From Lachnospiraceae bacterium (GTDB lineage: Bacteria; Bacillota; Clostridia; Lachnospirales; Lachnospiraceae), in the NCBI GenBank assembly GCA_017436305.1, contig JAFSDJ010000074.1, forward strand, positions 33,020 through 97,019: a stretch of DNA of 64,000 nucleotides, read 5' to 3'. This document shows, piece after piece, positions 55,905-63,204 of this stretch (position 1 is its first letter; each line of letters opens with the position of its first letter). Position numbers and translations under genes: made by a program. The notes below the pieces were generated by a model, which saw only the letters and a program-made list of their open reading frames with translations, was not told the DNA's origin and made no database searches.

Positions 55905-56282
55905 TTATATAGATAATGCATTATCTATCACACTCTTATGAAATTCTTCACACTTTTCTAATATCTGTAAGTACAAATCTTCGTACTCCAACTTCATATC
56001 CGCAATTTTTCTAACTAGCGATGCCTTGTGAACAGTTGTCTGCTTGTGGGTTCGTATGTAGCAAGTGTGATTTAAATTCAGTTTTGGATAGTCAGAAGGC
56101 TCTACTTCTATATCGTAATCTCTATCCAAATTTTCCTTTCGGCTGACTGTAGATACCGGAAGAACTGTATAGTCATTATTTCGTGGTCCGGAAATAATAA
56201 GAACTGGTCGACGTTTAAAAGAATTTCTTCCTGTCCGTACATCATAGTATGGAGTAACGGAAGAGTAGATTTGACCTATCAT
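55905..56282 (-). CDS. PemK/MazF-family toxin (putative mRNA endonuclease)
   Basis: A 125-residue protein of the MazF fold. GQIYSSVTPYYDVRTGRNSFKRRPVLIISG gives the conserved Arg-Pro-Val-Leu-Ile-Ile strand, YTVLPVSTVSRKE follows, and KLNLNHTCYIRTHKQTTVHKASLVRKIADM carries the catalytic-loop Thr/Arg region. Family members cut RNA in the cytoplasm. The gene overlaps the upstream Panacea gene by ATGA, as in classical antitoxin-first operons. It is about 10-15 residues longer than typical MazF. Confidence 0.85.
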   Translation of the reverse strand: MIGQIYSSVTPYYDVRTGRNSFKRRPVLIISGPRNNDYTVLPVSTVSRKENLDRDYDIEVEPSDYPKLNLNHTCYIRTHKQTTVHKASLVRKIADMKLEYEDLYLQILEKCEEFHKSVIDNALSI

Positions 56283-56767
56283 AAAAAAGTTTCATCCTCA
56301 AATTCATCATAGTACATGTCCCATACATGATCATAGGCACGAACTTTTTTCGCATCTTCTCTTATATCGTCCAGTTTAATCTTAATGTTTCCATTTTCCT
56401 CTTCTCCTAATCCTGCTCTTGCATTTTTCCATGAAGTTTCTCTGTGGGATAACTGACTTAGCTTCCACGAGGCTAAAGAGCCATATTGATGTATCACGTT
56501 ATTAATCACATATTTACATTCATCAGATATGTCATCTGTAGCATCCAATATCCCATTTAATGTGATGGAAGTGCGGATTTCCTTGCATACAGGACCGTAT
56601 TTCCAACCTTCAAAATCGCCTTCAAAAAGGGGTGTGTTGGTAATGGCAAGGGACTCTCGCTGTGCAAAATAAAGCAGCTTATGAAGCTTCATTTCATCAA
56701 TTGCTTCGCCTGTAATGCGCTTGTATTCTTCGTAAATATATTGTGCTACATTTAGAACCTTTTCCAC
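56279..56767 (-). CDS. Panacea-domain (DUF4065) antitoxin
   Basis: A 162-residue protein with the Panacea/SocA-like signature: KVLNVAQYIYEEY, MKLHKLLYFAQRESLAITNTPLFEGDFEGWKYGPVCKEI. The remaining 90 residues are helical and acidic, with LSQLSHRETSWKNAR matching the family end block. Panacea proteins neutralise many unrelated toxins, so the paired PemK-like gene (4-bp overlap) fits as partner. AAGGGAAGTG lies before the ATG and a consensus promoter lies just upstream. Confidence 0.9.
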   Translation of the reverse strand: MEKVLNVAQYIYEEYKRITGEAIDEMKLHKLLYFAQRESLAITNTPLFEGDFEGWKYGPVCKEIRTSITLNGILDATDDISDECKYVINNVIHQYGSLASWKLSQLSHRETSWKNARAGLGEEENGNIKIKLDDIREDAKKVRAYDHVWDMYYDEFEDETFL

Positions 56768-56794
56768 TCCATCACTTCCCTTCTTTTTTAACGA

Positions 56795-56823
56795 TTCTAC
56801 TGCTTTTTTAGTATGCCGTCAAC
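56795..56823 (-). promoter_or_regulatory. Promoter of the Panacea-PemK operon
   Basis: On the minus strand TTGACG, a 17-base spacer and TAGAAT, about 28 bases before the antitoxin ATG. No clear palindromic operator overlaps it. Confidence 0.7.
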
Positions 56824-56876
56824 TAACTTTTTCAGACTTTTCTTATAATTTTATCACTTCTTACATAAACTTATAA

Positions 56877-58361
56877 TTACTTCCCGTCTGTAGGAGCGAT
56901 TATCTGGATTAACTTCTCCATAGCATCCTCACTTTCACAAAACACATCCGGTGCTACAATATTCTCTGTTTCTTCCGTATCTGCCTGATAAAATCTCTTC
57001 GTAGACATCTGAACATATATTCCTGAATTTGGCATTCTAAAAACTGCAATATCGCCATAGCTGGTAGGTGTATTTCCCGGTGCTTCCCCGATAAGTGTAC
57101 CTAACCTGTTGGCTTTTATGTACTCAGCAAACATCATGGCAGAGCTAAAAGAACCTTGGGAGGTCAAACAGTATAAGTTACCTGTAAATGTCAGATCAGA
57201 ATATTTATTATTTTCTGTTATCCCATCTCCCAGTGTTAAATTAAAAAATCCCAAGCGCCATTCACTTGTCTCTGTTTTATAGCTATCCACATCCAGATAT
57301 TTCATAAACTCATTTACAACTAAAGAATTTCCACCACCATTATCTCTTATATCCACAGCAACATTTTCAATTTTCTGTGCTTTTACCTCTGTAAACAATT
57401 CTTTCAAACAGTTGCGGTATTCCTTGTTATAATTACAGGATTCTAATGTTAAAACAGCCAGATTCTTTTCTTTATCAATAGTATAATAAACAAAGGGCTC
57501 ATTTTCACTTTCATTATCTTCTATCTGATTAAAAGCCACATATTCTTCCCAAGTAACAAAATCTTCTGTTGTATAAAGTACCGTTTCTTCATTACCTTCT
57601 TTATCCTCAAAGGTGTAACTGACTCCTTTTTCTAAATCCATACCAAGAAAATACATTCCCTGGGGATCACTTAAATCCTGTTTCATACGCATTATTCCCC
57701 AGCTTTCCAATTCATAACAGTATAAATCAGACTTTTGTTCCAATAACTGTGCTAACTCCATGCCTTCTACTTTTATAAGTCTCTGTCCTTTCTCTCTTTG
57801 GGACGGAATCCATTTTAAATAAAAAACATCTTCATAATACCCATGACTATATGTATGAGCATCCTTTAATGTGGAAGCTATATTCTGCATTTTCTGATGG
57901 AGCATCGTTACATTAATCTGGTTAGCATTTGCTAACTCCTCCACAGCCTGTTGGTATTTCTCTTCCACCTCTTTTGGCATTCCTTCAAAAAACATAGGAT
58001 GATCTTTTTCCAGATAATGCATAAAATAATCTAAATCTTCTTTGGCTTCTTCATAGGTCAAAACATAGTTGTAATCTTTTGAATAAAAATATCCTTTAAA
58101 AACTATGCTGTTCCAATAAGGATTACAATACGCACCAAACAATGTAATACTTGCTGAAAGCAGTGTAAATACTCCTAGCAGGATTTTAGAACGCCTCTTT
58201 CCATTTCCTTTTACTATGTACAAAATAAAAGCAGCAAGCATTAAAACTGCAAAAATAATTGTTACATATTCTGGTGCATAAATCCAAAATAAGTTAGCCG
58301 GTACTAACGCAATGCCTAATAAATTTATAACAACACTAAGAAACTGATACTTCTTTTTCAT
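56877..58361 (-). CDS. Membrane-anchored S41-family peptidase-like protein
   Basis: A 494-residue protein. Three hydrophobic helices occupy about 7-90. An outside domain starts with DYNYVLTYEEAKEDLDYFMHYLEKDHPMFFEG, typical of tricorn-like S41 proteins. The core has VAVDIRDNGGGNSLVV and the nucleophile Ser in LTSQGSFSSAMMFAEYIK, then GEAPGNTPTSYGD. No PDZ domain is seen. Substrate unknown. It lies 74 bp after the glycosyltransferase gene and may be cotranscribed with it. A GTTAGC palindrome lies inside at 57921-57936. Confidence 0.87.
   Translation of the reverse strand: MKKKYQFLSVVINLLGIALVPANLFWIYAPEYVTIIFAVLMLAAFILYIVKGNGKRRSKILLGVFTLLSASITLFGAYCNPYWNSIVFKGYFYSKDYNYVLTYEEAKEDLDYFMHYLEKDHPMFFEGMPKEVEEKYQQAVEELANANQINVTMLHQKMQNIASTLKDAHTYSHGYYEDVFYLKWIPSQREKGQRLIKVEGMELAQLLEQKSDLYCYELESWGIMRMKQDLSDPQGMYFLGMDLEKGVSYTFEDKEGNEETVLYTTEDFVTWEEYVAFNQIEDNESENEPFVYYTIDKEKNLAVLTLESCNYNKEYRNCLKELFTEVKAQKIENVAVDIRDNGGGNSLVVNEFMKYLDVDSYKTETSEWRLGFFNLTLGDGITENNKYSDLTFTGNLYCLTSQGSFSSAMMFAEYIKANRLGTLIGEAPGNTPTSYGDIAVFRMPNSGIYVQMSTKRFYQADTEETENIVAPDVFCESEDAMEKLIQIIAPTDGK
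57921..57936. repeat. GTTAGCNNNNGCTAAC palindrome inside the S41 gene
   Basis: GTTAGCATTTGCTAAC with perfect arms, read on the coding strand as E-L-A-N-A-N. Confidence 0.85.
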
Positions 58362-58434
58362 TTTATTTCCTTTTCCTCTCCAAATGTATTTTTCCAGTAT
58401 AAAGAAAAATTATTGGAATATCAAGGCATAGTTA

Positions 58435-59610
58435 TCACCCCTTACATACGCTCAAAATTTTATCCGCTGCCCCTTTTGCGCCGGAACACTTTTTAAAACC
58501 ATCCGAAATCACTTTGGCATTTTCTTTGTAAGAAGGGGTTTCCAACACCTGTTTAACTGTTTCACAAATTGCCGAAGAATTTACTTTCTGCAAGCGAATT
58601 CCTGCTCCTAACTGTTCTACTCTCGTAGCAACACCGCCTTGTTCCGAAGTTTGTGGATACATAACCAAAGGCACCTGATAATACAGGCTTTCGTTTACAC
58701 TATTCATTCCACAGTGAGATAGAAATACATCTGCCTGTTTAAGCACCGCAATCTGGTCCACATGGGTAAATACAGAAATATTCTCCGGTATGGTTCCCAG
58801 TTCTTCAATCTTTACCAGATTTCCAACTGACATGATTACCTGATAATCTGTATCCTTAAATGCCTGAATACAATTTTTATATAATTTCAATAAATCATTG
58901 ACTACCGTTCCCATAGATATATAAACCAGCTTTTCTTTTTCCTTTGTAATCTGCTCAGATACAGGTCTCACAGAAGGTCCAACAAAGGCATACTTCTTCG
59001 AAAAGGTATCTGAGCAAGGCTGAAACTCCGGGGATGTGTATACGATTGTGTTTGTATCGTTATCATTTTTTAGAATATCAAAAATATTGTTTATAGGGTA
59101 ACCCTTATCCTGCAGACGCTTAAGCTCTTTTTGAACCTTAGGCATGGAAAAAAGCATACCAAACAATTCACCCAGACTTTGTTTCATAATTTTGCTGGAA
59201 TACTGATTAAATGCGAAAGTGGTTGTGGAAGATATAAATGGAATATTTAATTTTAATGCAATTGCTTTTCCCCATACTGCCATGGAATCTGCCACAATAC
59301 AATCCGGCTGTAAACACTCCATATCCCTGCACACCAAATCATCCAGCGCCAGAGTGGTATCTACCAGTATTTTTGTGGAAAATGCAATATCCTTCCCGAC
59401 CCTTGTAGCATCCTTCGGGTCTAACTTTTGTTCTGTGTCATAATCGTCACATGCAACAAACTTCGCCCCTGCCGATTCAATCTCTCCCTTAAAGCAATTG
59501 TAAGAGTAATACCAGACCTCATGTCCTCTCTCAACCAATTCCCGAACAACACCTAACGTAGGATTAGTGTGTCCATGTGCCGGAATACAAAAAAATACAA
59601 TCTTACTCAT
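58435..59610 (-). CDS. MGT-family UDP-sugar glycosyltransferase (macrolide-glycosyltransferase type)
   Basis: A 391-residue GT1 enzyme with IVFFCIPAHGHTNPTLGVVREL at the N-terminus (catalytic His in HGHTNP) and the donor-site block VFLSHCGMNSVNESLYYQVPLVMYPQTSEQGGVATRVEQLGAG. Such enzymes glycosylate small hydrophobic molecules, often for detoxification or self-protection. GGAGG lies 9 bases before the ATG at 59610, and that ATG overlaps the AbrB stop by 8 bp, so the two are translationally coupled. An acceptor cannot be named. Confidence 0.92.
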   Translation of the reverse strand: MSKIVFFCIPAHGHTNPTLGVVRELVERGHEVWYYSYNCFKGEIESAGAKFVACDDYDTEQKLDPKDATRVGKDIAFSTKILVDTTLALDDLVCRDMECLQPDCIVADSMAVWGKAIALKLNIPFISSTTTFAFNQYSSKIMKQSLGELFGMLFSMPKVQKELKRLQDKGYPINNIFDILKNDNDTNTIVYTSPEFQPCSDTFSKKYAFVGPSVRPVSEQITKEKEKLVYISMGTVVNDLLKLYKNCIQAFKDTDYQVIMSVGNLVKIEELGTIPENISVFTHVDQIAVLKQADVFLSHCGMNSVNESLYYQVPLVMYPQTSEQGGVATRVEQLGAGIRLQKVNSSAICETVKQVLETPSYKENAKVISDGFKKCSGAKGAADKILSVCKG

Positions 59611-59836
59611 TCTTATCATCCTCCTCACCCATGGATATTTCTCCAAAAATCATAGAAATATATTTATTCATCATGTCTTTTGGCGGAATGGCAATTCCTT
59701 TTTGAACATCACCCAAAACTAAAATAGTATCTCCCGGATGAATATCAAACATTTCCCTTGCTTCCTTTGGAATAACAAACTGCCCCTTTTCACCGATTTT
59801 TACCGTCCATGCATTTTTTCCCTTTGGCATATTCAT
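59603..59836 (-). CDS. AbrB/SpoVT/MazE-type DNA-binding protein
   Basis: A 77-residue protein with the swapped-hairpin fold: WTVKIGEKGQFVIPKEAREMFDIHPGDTILVLGD. The last third is acidic. GAGG lies 6 bases before the ATG at 59836. A long inverted repeat overlaps its promoter, so it probably represses itself and the coupled glycosyltransferase. Members of the family pair either with a toxin (MazE) or act as transition-state regulators; no toxin is adjacent here. Confidence 0.9.
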   Translation of the reverse strand: MNMPKGKNAWTVKIGEKGQFVIPKEAREMFDIHPGDTILVLGDVQKGIAIPPKDMMNKYISMIFGEISMGEEDDKNE

Positions 59837-59855
59837 AGTATTCCTCCTCGCTTCC

Positions 59856-59907
59856 AAAAGTATGATTTGTTATACCGATCATACTTTTTTTCAAAAAGAA
59901 ATGTCAA
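59856..59907 (-). promoter_or_regulatory. Promoter and 11-bp inverted-repeat operator of the AbrB-MGT operon
   Basis: On the minus strand TTGACA (59902-59907), an 18-base spacer and TATGAT (59878-59883). AAAAGTATGAT (59856-59866) and ATCATACTTTT (59878-59888) are perfect inverted arms with an 11-base loop. The upstream arm covers the -10 box, as expected for a repressor site. Confidence 0.8.
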
Positions 59908-59920
59908 GGAAATTTATTTA

Positions 59921-60187
59921 CCGGTATTAAAATACTATTTTTTCAATACACTTATTGACACATTTTCAATGCTCTGTTATTTTGGTATTGGTCTTTACAG
60001 CATGCACGCAAGCTATAGCGATATTACCGATATCAAAAAATCTGTTGTAGGACCACTTTTACCATTTGGTATTACAATTACTGCAAAAACAGAAAATGGC
60101 AAGTCCAAAAACTACAAATTTTCTCTTTTAAACAGAGCTAAATGGCTTGATTATTTAGCAGAGAAAACCGGTCTTTCTTATTCATAA
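59921..60187 (+). pseudogene. C-terminal gene remnant on the plus strand
   Basis: An open plus-strand frame ends at TAA 60185-60187. Its last 75 codons read like a real protein end: a hydrophobic helix (SMLCYFGIGLYSMHAS), then ITDIKKSVVGPLLPFGITITAK and LLNRAKWLDYLAEKTGLSYS, suggestive of a PH-like domain tail. No ribosome site precedes the only ATG (59969), and the upstream part is occupied by the AbrB promoter and gene. It looks like the last third of a lost membrane-anchored protein. Confidence 0.45.
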
Positions 60188-60378
60188 ATTGAATTTAGAA
60201 CAAAAGTGTGCTTCACACACTCTCGCGTTCCAATTTATTATCTGGCACAGCTTTTGTTCCGCGCGCGTAGCTGCGCATCAGTTGCACGAAGTGCTTTTAA
60301 TATATAGGAAAGTTTGGAGAAATTTCCTATATATTAACAACCAAGGCATAGGGAAATTCAGTGAAATTTCCTATATAT
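60186..60378. repeat. Hairpin-rich non-coding block
   Basis: Within 193 bases: GAACAAAAG/CTTTTGTTC (60198-60206, 60251-60259) enclosing GTGTG-CTT-CACAC; GCAC-GAA-GTGC (about 60283-60293); a 15-bp perfect stem TTAATATATAGGAAA/TTTCCTATATATTAA (60297-60311, 60323-60337); and a second direct copy of GAAATTTCCTATATAT (60319-60334 and 60363-60378). No gene is visible. It may be a composite dispersed repeat or a structured RNA. Confidence 0.65.
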
Positions 60379-60379
60379 C

Positions 60380-60420
60380 AAAAAGAGATTTTCAATAGTA
60401 TTTTTGAAAATCTCTTTTTT
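60380..60420 (-). terminator. Bidirectional terminator of the aldo/keto reductase gene
   Basis: AAAAAGAGATTTTCA and TGAAAATCTCTTTTT pair over 15 bp around a 10-11-base loop, 31 bases past the reductase stop; both strands have T-runs. Confidence 0.88.
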
Positions 60421-60450
60421 CTTATATATATTCCTGTAATCTCTGTACTT

Positions 60451-61401
60451 CTACGGCTCCCAGGAACCTTTAATCACAACTCCCGACTCCTCTGCCAACT
60501 GTTCCAGCCTTCTGATTTCCTCTTCTGATAACGAAATCCGGATAGCCTCTGCTAACTGAATGGCATATTTTTCCTTTGTCAGCCCGATAATTGGCACTGT
60601 TCCTTTTGCAATTGCCCAGGCTACCGGTATTTGGGAGGAATCTGTCTTATATTTCTTTGCTAACTCTTTTTCATAAGCAAGCAATTGCCTGATTTTCTTA
60701 AATTTGCTTTTTCCAAATGTCAGGCCTCTCATGGAAAAAAGTGGAAAGTGTCTTTTTTCATCATAATGACCGGATAAAGCTCCCTGTTCTAACACCATAT
60801 AAGAAAAGAATACTACTTTATTTTCCTGACACCATTCTATAATCTTACTCTGCTTTTTTGGATTACTTAAAAGGCTGAAATGATTCTGCACAGCAGCTAA
60901 CCGAAATCCTGCGGCTTTTAACATTTCGTCTGCCTTTTTGATTTCATCAAGTGAAAAATTAGACACGCCTAACTTTTTGATTTTACCGGCTTTTAAAAGC
61001 TTAATTCCTGCTTCTACATTTTGTGTAAGATTATTGGGAAGATGAATCCAGTACAAATCCGGGGCCTTAATTCCAAGTCTTTTACAGCTTTCTTCCAGCG
61101 ACTTTTCCATAGCTCCTTCTTTAAACTTCTTCTGTGGAAAATGTTTGGTAGAAATCAATACATCGTCTTTACCTGCAATACATTTTCCTAATATGCGCTC
61201 CGCATTTCCCATTCCATACACTTCCGCAGTATCCCACATGGTAAAGCCCATGTCCAATGCTTTTTCAAATGTATCTTTTAACTGTTCCTCACTATATGTT
61301 TTTCCAAACACCATTTTAGAACCATTGGCGCCACTTCCCCATGCCCATGTTCCAATCATGCATGGTGGTATTTCTATTTCCTGTAAATATGTTTTTTCCA
61401 T
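60451..61401 (-). CDS. Aldo/keto reductase
   Basis: A 316-residue TIM-barrel reductase. The catalytic tetrad is visible: Asp in MWDTAEVYG, Tyr in the same block, Lys in VLISTKHF and His in YWIHLPNN. IKKLGVSNFSLDEI and the C-terminal IPVAWAIAKGTVPIIGLTKEK (NADPH site) follow. It reduces aldehydes or ketones with NADPH; the substrate is unknown. It starts 16 bp after the Crp-type regulator stop, so the regulator likely controls it. Confidence 0.93.
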   Translation of the reverse strand: MEKTYLQEIEIPPCMIGTWAWGSGANGSKMVFGKTYSEEQLKDTFEKALDMGFTMWDTAEVYGMGNAERILGKCIAGKDDVLISTKHFPQKKFKEGAMEKSLEESCKRLGIKAPDLYWIHLPNNLTQNVEAGIKLLKAGKIKKLGVSNFSLDEIKKADEMLKAAGFRLAAVQNHFSLLSNPKKQSKIIEWCQENKVVFFSYMVLEQGALSGHYDEKRHFPLFSMRGLTFGKSKFKKIRQLLAYEKELAKKYKTDSSQIPVAWAIAKGTVPIIGLTKEKYAIQLAEAIRISLSEEEIRRLEQLAEESGVVIKGSWEP

Positions 61402-61417
61402 AATCAGTTACCCTTTC

Positions 61418-62023
61418 CTAACTTTCTTCCTTCATCCCTCTTTTTATTCTGCTTAAAGACTCCGGAGCAATTCCAAGATATGTGGCAATATGAGCCTGTT
61501 TTACTCTGCCTTCCAGTTCCGGCCTCATACTGCAAAATTGCCTGTATCTTTCTGCAGCACTTTGGGTTAAGAAGCTGTTTTCTCTGTATATTTTGTATTT
61601 CATTCCCTCCTGCAGTGCAAACAGGTACATATCCTTTAAGCAGTCACTTTTCCATACCGCTTCCTTAAATACTTGTGTTTTAAGTATTAATATTTCGCAA
61701 TCCTCCAGTGCTTCATATGTACATATACTGACGTTATAATCAAATAATCCTTCATCCATAAACAGTTGATTTTCTACATGAAAATATTTGGTTATATCAT
61801 TCCCTGTTTTATCAACATAATAACTTCTGACAACACCGGAAAGCACATAGCCTATATTCTCATAACTATCTCCTGCAGTTAGCAGAAGCTCACCCTTTTT
61901 ATAGCATTTGTATTGCGCCTTGCTAACCAAATCCTCAATGTCCTTCACATCACCGGACAAATCCATATGATAATAGGACGAAAGTGTTTCCACTATTTGA
62001 TTACAAACATTGCAACGTTTCAT
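61418..62023 (-). CDS. Crp/Fnr-family regulator
   Basis: A 201-residue protein. A cyclic-nucleotide-binding-type beta barrel spans about 22-135 (YKKGELLLTAGDSYENIGYVLSGVVRSYYVD). A short DNA-binding tail ends VKQAHIATYLGIAPESLSRIKRGMKEES, the recognition helix of this subgroup. Two Cys in KRCNVCNQ at the N-terminus recall redox-sensing members, but only this pair is near. The ATG at 62023 has GGAG 12 bases upstream; the longer frame to 62050 has none. Confidence 0.9.
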   Translation of the reverse strand: MKRCNVCNQIVETLSSYYHMDLSGDVKDIEDLVSKAQYKCYKKGELLLTAGDSYENIGYVLSGVVRSYYVDKTGNDITKYFHVENQLFMDEGLFDYNVSICTYEALEDCEILILKTQVFKEAVWKSDCLKDMYLFALQEGMKYKIYRENSFLTQSAAERYRQFCSMRPELEGRVKQAHIATYLGIAPESLSRIKRGMKEES

Positions 62024-62094
62024 GTTTCTACCATTCTCCTTTTTAACCATTTAAGTATACCACTTTTTCTTTTTATTTCCTTAACAAATGTTAA

Positions 62095-62141
62095 CAAGGC
62101 ACTAAATACCAGTGATATACCACATAGTAATTAGCGCCTTG
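62095..62141 (-). terminator. Imperfect hairpin, possible terminator
   Basis: CAAGGC-CTAA and TTAG-GCCTTG pair with one mismatch and extend by TAC/GTA. On the minus strand the stem is followed by TTAACATTTG, only weakly T-rich. It lies about 30 bases past the stop of the gene at 62172. Confidence 0.4.
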
Positions 62142-62171
62142 CTTGATTTTATCTCTTAATCCCAATTTCCT

Positions 62172-62603
62172 TTAAAGATAAGCCCTTAGCTCCTTCATAA
62201 AGTTTTCTTCTTCCTTAACCAGCTTTTTCGCCAGTGCTTTACTTTCCTCTGAAGCCTTATCATATTTGTTCAAATCCTCACTAATGGATTGAATCCCCAT
62301 ATTACAGCCATTCATCATAATTTTGGCAATCTGGTTATTATCATCCTTCATGAGCATTTTTACCTCTGTAGTAAACCACGAAAAAGCTGTTACCATCATC
62401 CCCGGCTCTTTCTGGGCTTCCCCTAGCTCTTTTAACATTTTTGTAGATTCTGCTTCCAGTTTTTGGTGATTTTCTTTGCTCTTTGCAATCACCTGGTCAA
62501 GCTCCTTATTGGTTACATAGTCCTGAATTTGTTCCATGCTGCTAACTGCCATTTTGCAGCCGGAGTTACATTCCTGCAATAATTTTCTTGTATCTTCTTC
62601 CAT
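62172..62603 (-). CDS. Unknown all-helical protein
   Basis: Not recognised by name. The 143 residues are predicted all-helical and amphipathic, with four helices and no membrane segment. Cys residues lie in ECNSGCKMAV and NGCNMG. KEPGMMVTAFSWFTTEVKMLM is the most hydrophobic part. The composition (Lys, Glu, Met, Gln) suggests a four-helix bundle, as in ferritin-like stress proteins, but ferroxidase residues are not evident. AGGGTAGTG lies before the ATG. A TTACTG/CAGTAA repeat sits just upstream. Confidence 0.75.
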   Translation of the reverse strand: MEEDTRKLLQECNSGCKMAVSSMEQIQDYVTNKELDQVIAKSKENHQKLEAESTKMLKELGEAQKEPGMMVTAFSWFTTEVKMLMKDDNNQIAKIMMNGCNMGIQSISEDLNKYDKASEESKALAKKLVKEEENFMKELRAYL

Positions 62604-62617
62604 GCCACTACCCTTTT

Positions 62618-62641
62618 TTACTGTTCAAACGCGACCAGTAA
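62618..62641. repeat. Short intergenic inverted repeat TTACTG-N12-CAGTAA
   Basis: Arms 62618-62623 and 62636-62641, with TTACTGTTCA on the left as in the 147-bp element, 15 bases upstream of the helical-protein ATG. Confidence 0.5.
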
Positions 62642-62760
62642 GCCTTCTTTTTTAATATTCATAAATATTATTTGTGAATAGAAGGAAAATTATTCATATT
62701 CATTTCAAATATTTAATTTCAGTTGCCGGAGGCAAACAGCCATGCAACTCCCAAAATATA

Positions 62761-63204
62761 TTAATCTAATAACCGCCCTTCTTTATAAGAACACTCTAAA
62801 TAACTAAGATTTTCGTAGTATATTCCTGTTTTAAAATCTGATATTTTATCGCTAATAAAAGAACTGAATATTTTCATCATTTCCTTCAATTCTGACCCGG
62901 ATTTTGCACAGTCAAGAACCAGTCTACAATACAATTTCCCGATGGAAGTCACACTGGGAATACTATATTTGCAATCTGTTATCTTATCAAAATCACCCTG
63001 AGATATTCCATATCTTTCTATAATTTCATCTGATACCTGCTCAAATGAAAGGCAATGATTGACTCCTGCATCCATAAATTGCTTTTTTATGCCTTCTTCA
63101 CCTAATGCCTCTACAATCACATTTCTGGGATTATTAGTTTTCCTTCCAATAAACTCAATTAGAGTGCAAACGTAAAACAAATCATCTTTTTCCTTCACTG
63201 TCAT
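62761..63204 (-). CDS. DUF3791-like protein, probable antitoxin of the DUF3990 gene
   Basis: A 147-residue protein. The first 80 residues match the pattern of DUF3791 (FIGRKTNNPRNVIVEALGEEGIKKQF, HCLSFEQVSDEIIERYGI and GDFD). The last 70 residues are helical and not recognised, making it longer than usual DUF3791 proteins. It overlaps the upstream DUF3990 gene by 23 bp. The ATG at 63204 (GGGAG upstream) is chosen over the TTG at 63225. The toxin-first gene order is typical for DUF3990/DUF3791 pairs; the antitoxin role is inference. Confidence 0.72.
   Translation of the reverse strand: MTVKEKDDLFYVCTLIEFIGRKTNNPRNVIVEALGEEGIKKQFMDAGVNHCLSFEQVSDEIIERYGISQGDFDKITDCKYSIPSVTSIGKLYCRLVLDCAKSGSELKEMMKIFSSFISDKISDFKTGIYYENLSYLECSYKEGRLLD

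Noticed and set aside
62080-62100. Possible Rex-type operator TTGTTAACATTTGTTAA
   Set aside because: The second arm has the wrong orientation for a Rex site; the sequence is a direct rather than inverted match.
62722-62748. GTTGC/GCAAC hairpin after the DUF3791-like gene
   Set aside because: Only five outer pairs with an alternative inner stem and no T-run; too weak to call a terminator.
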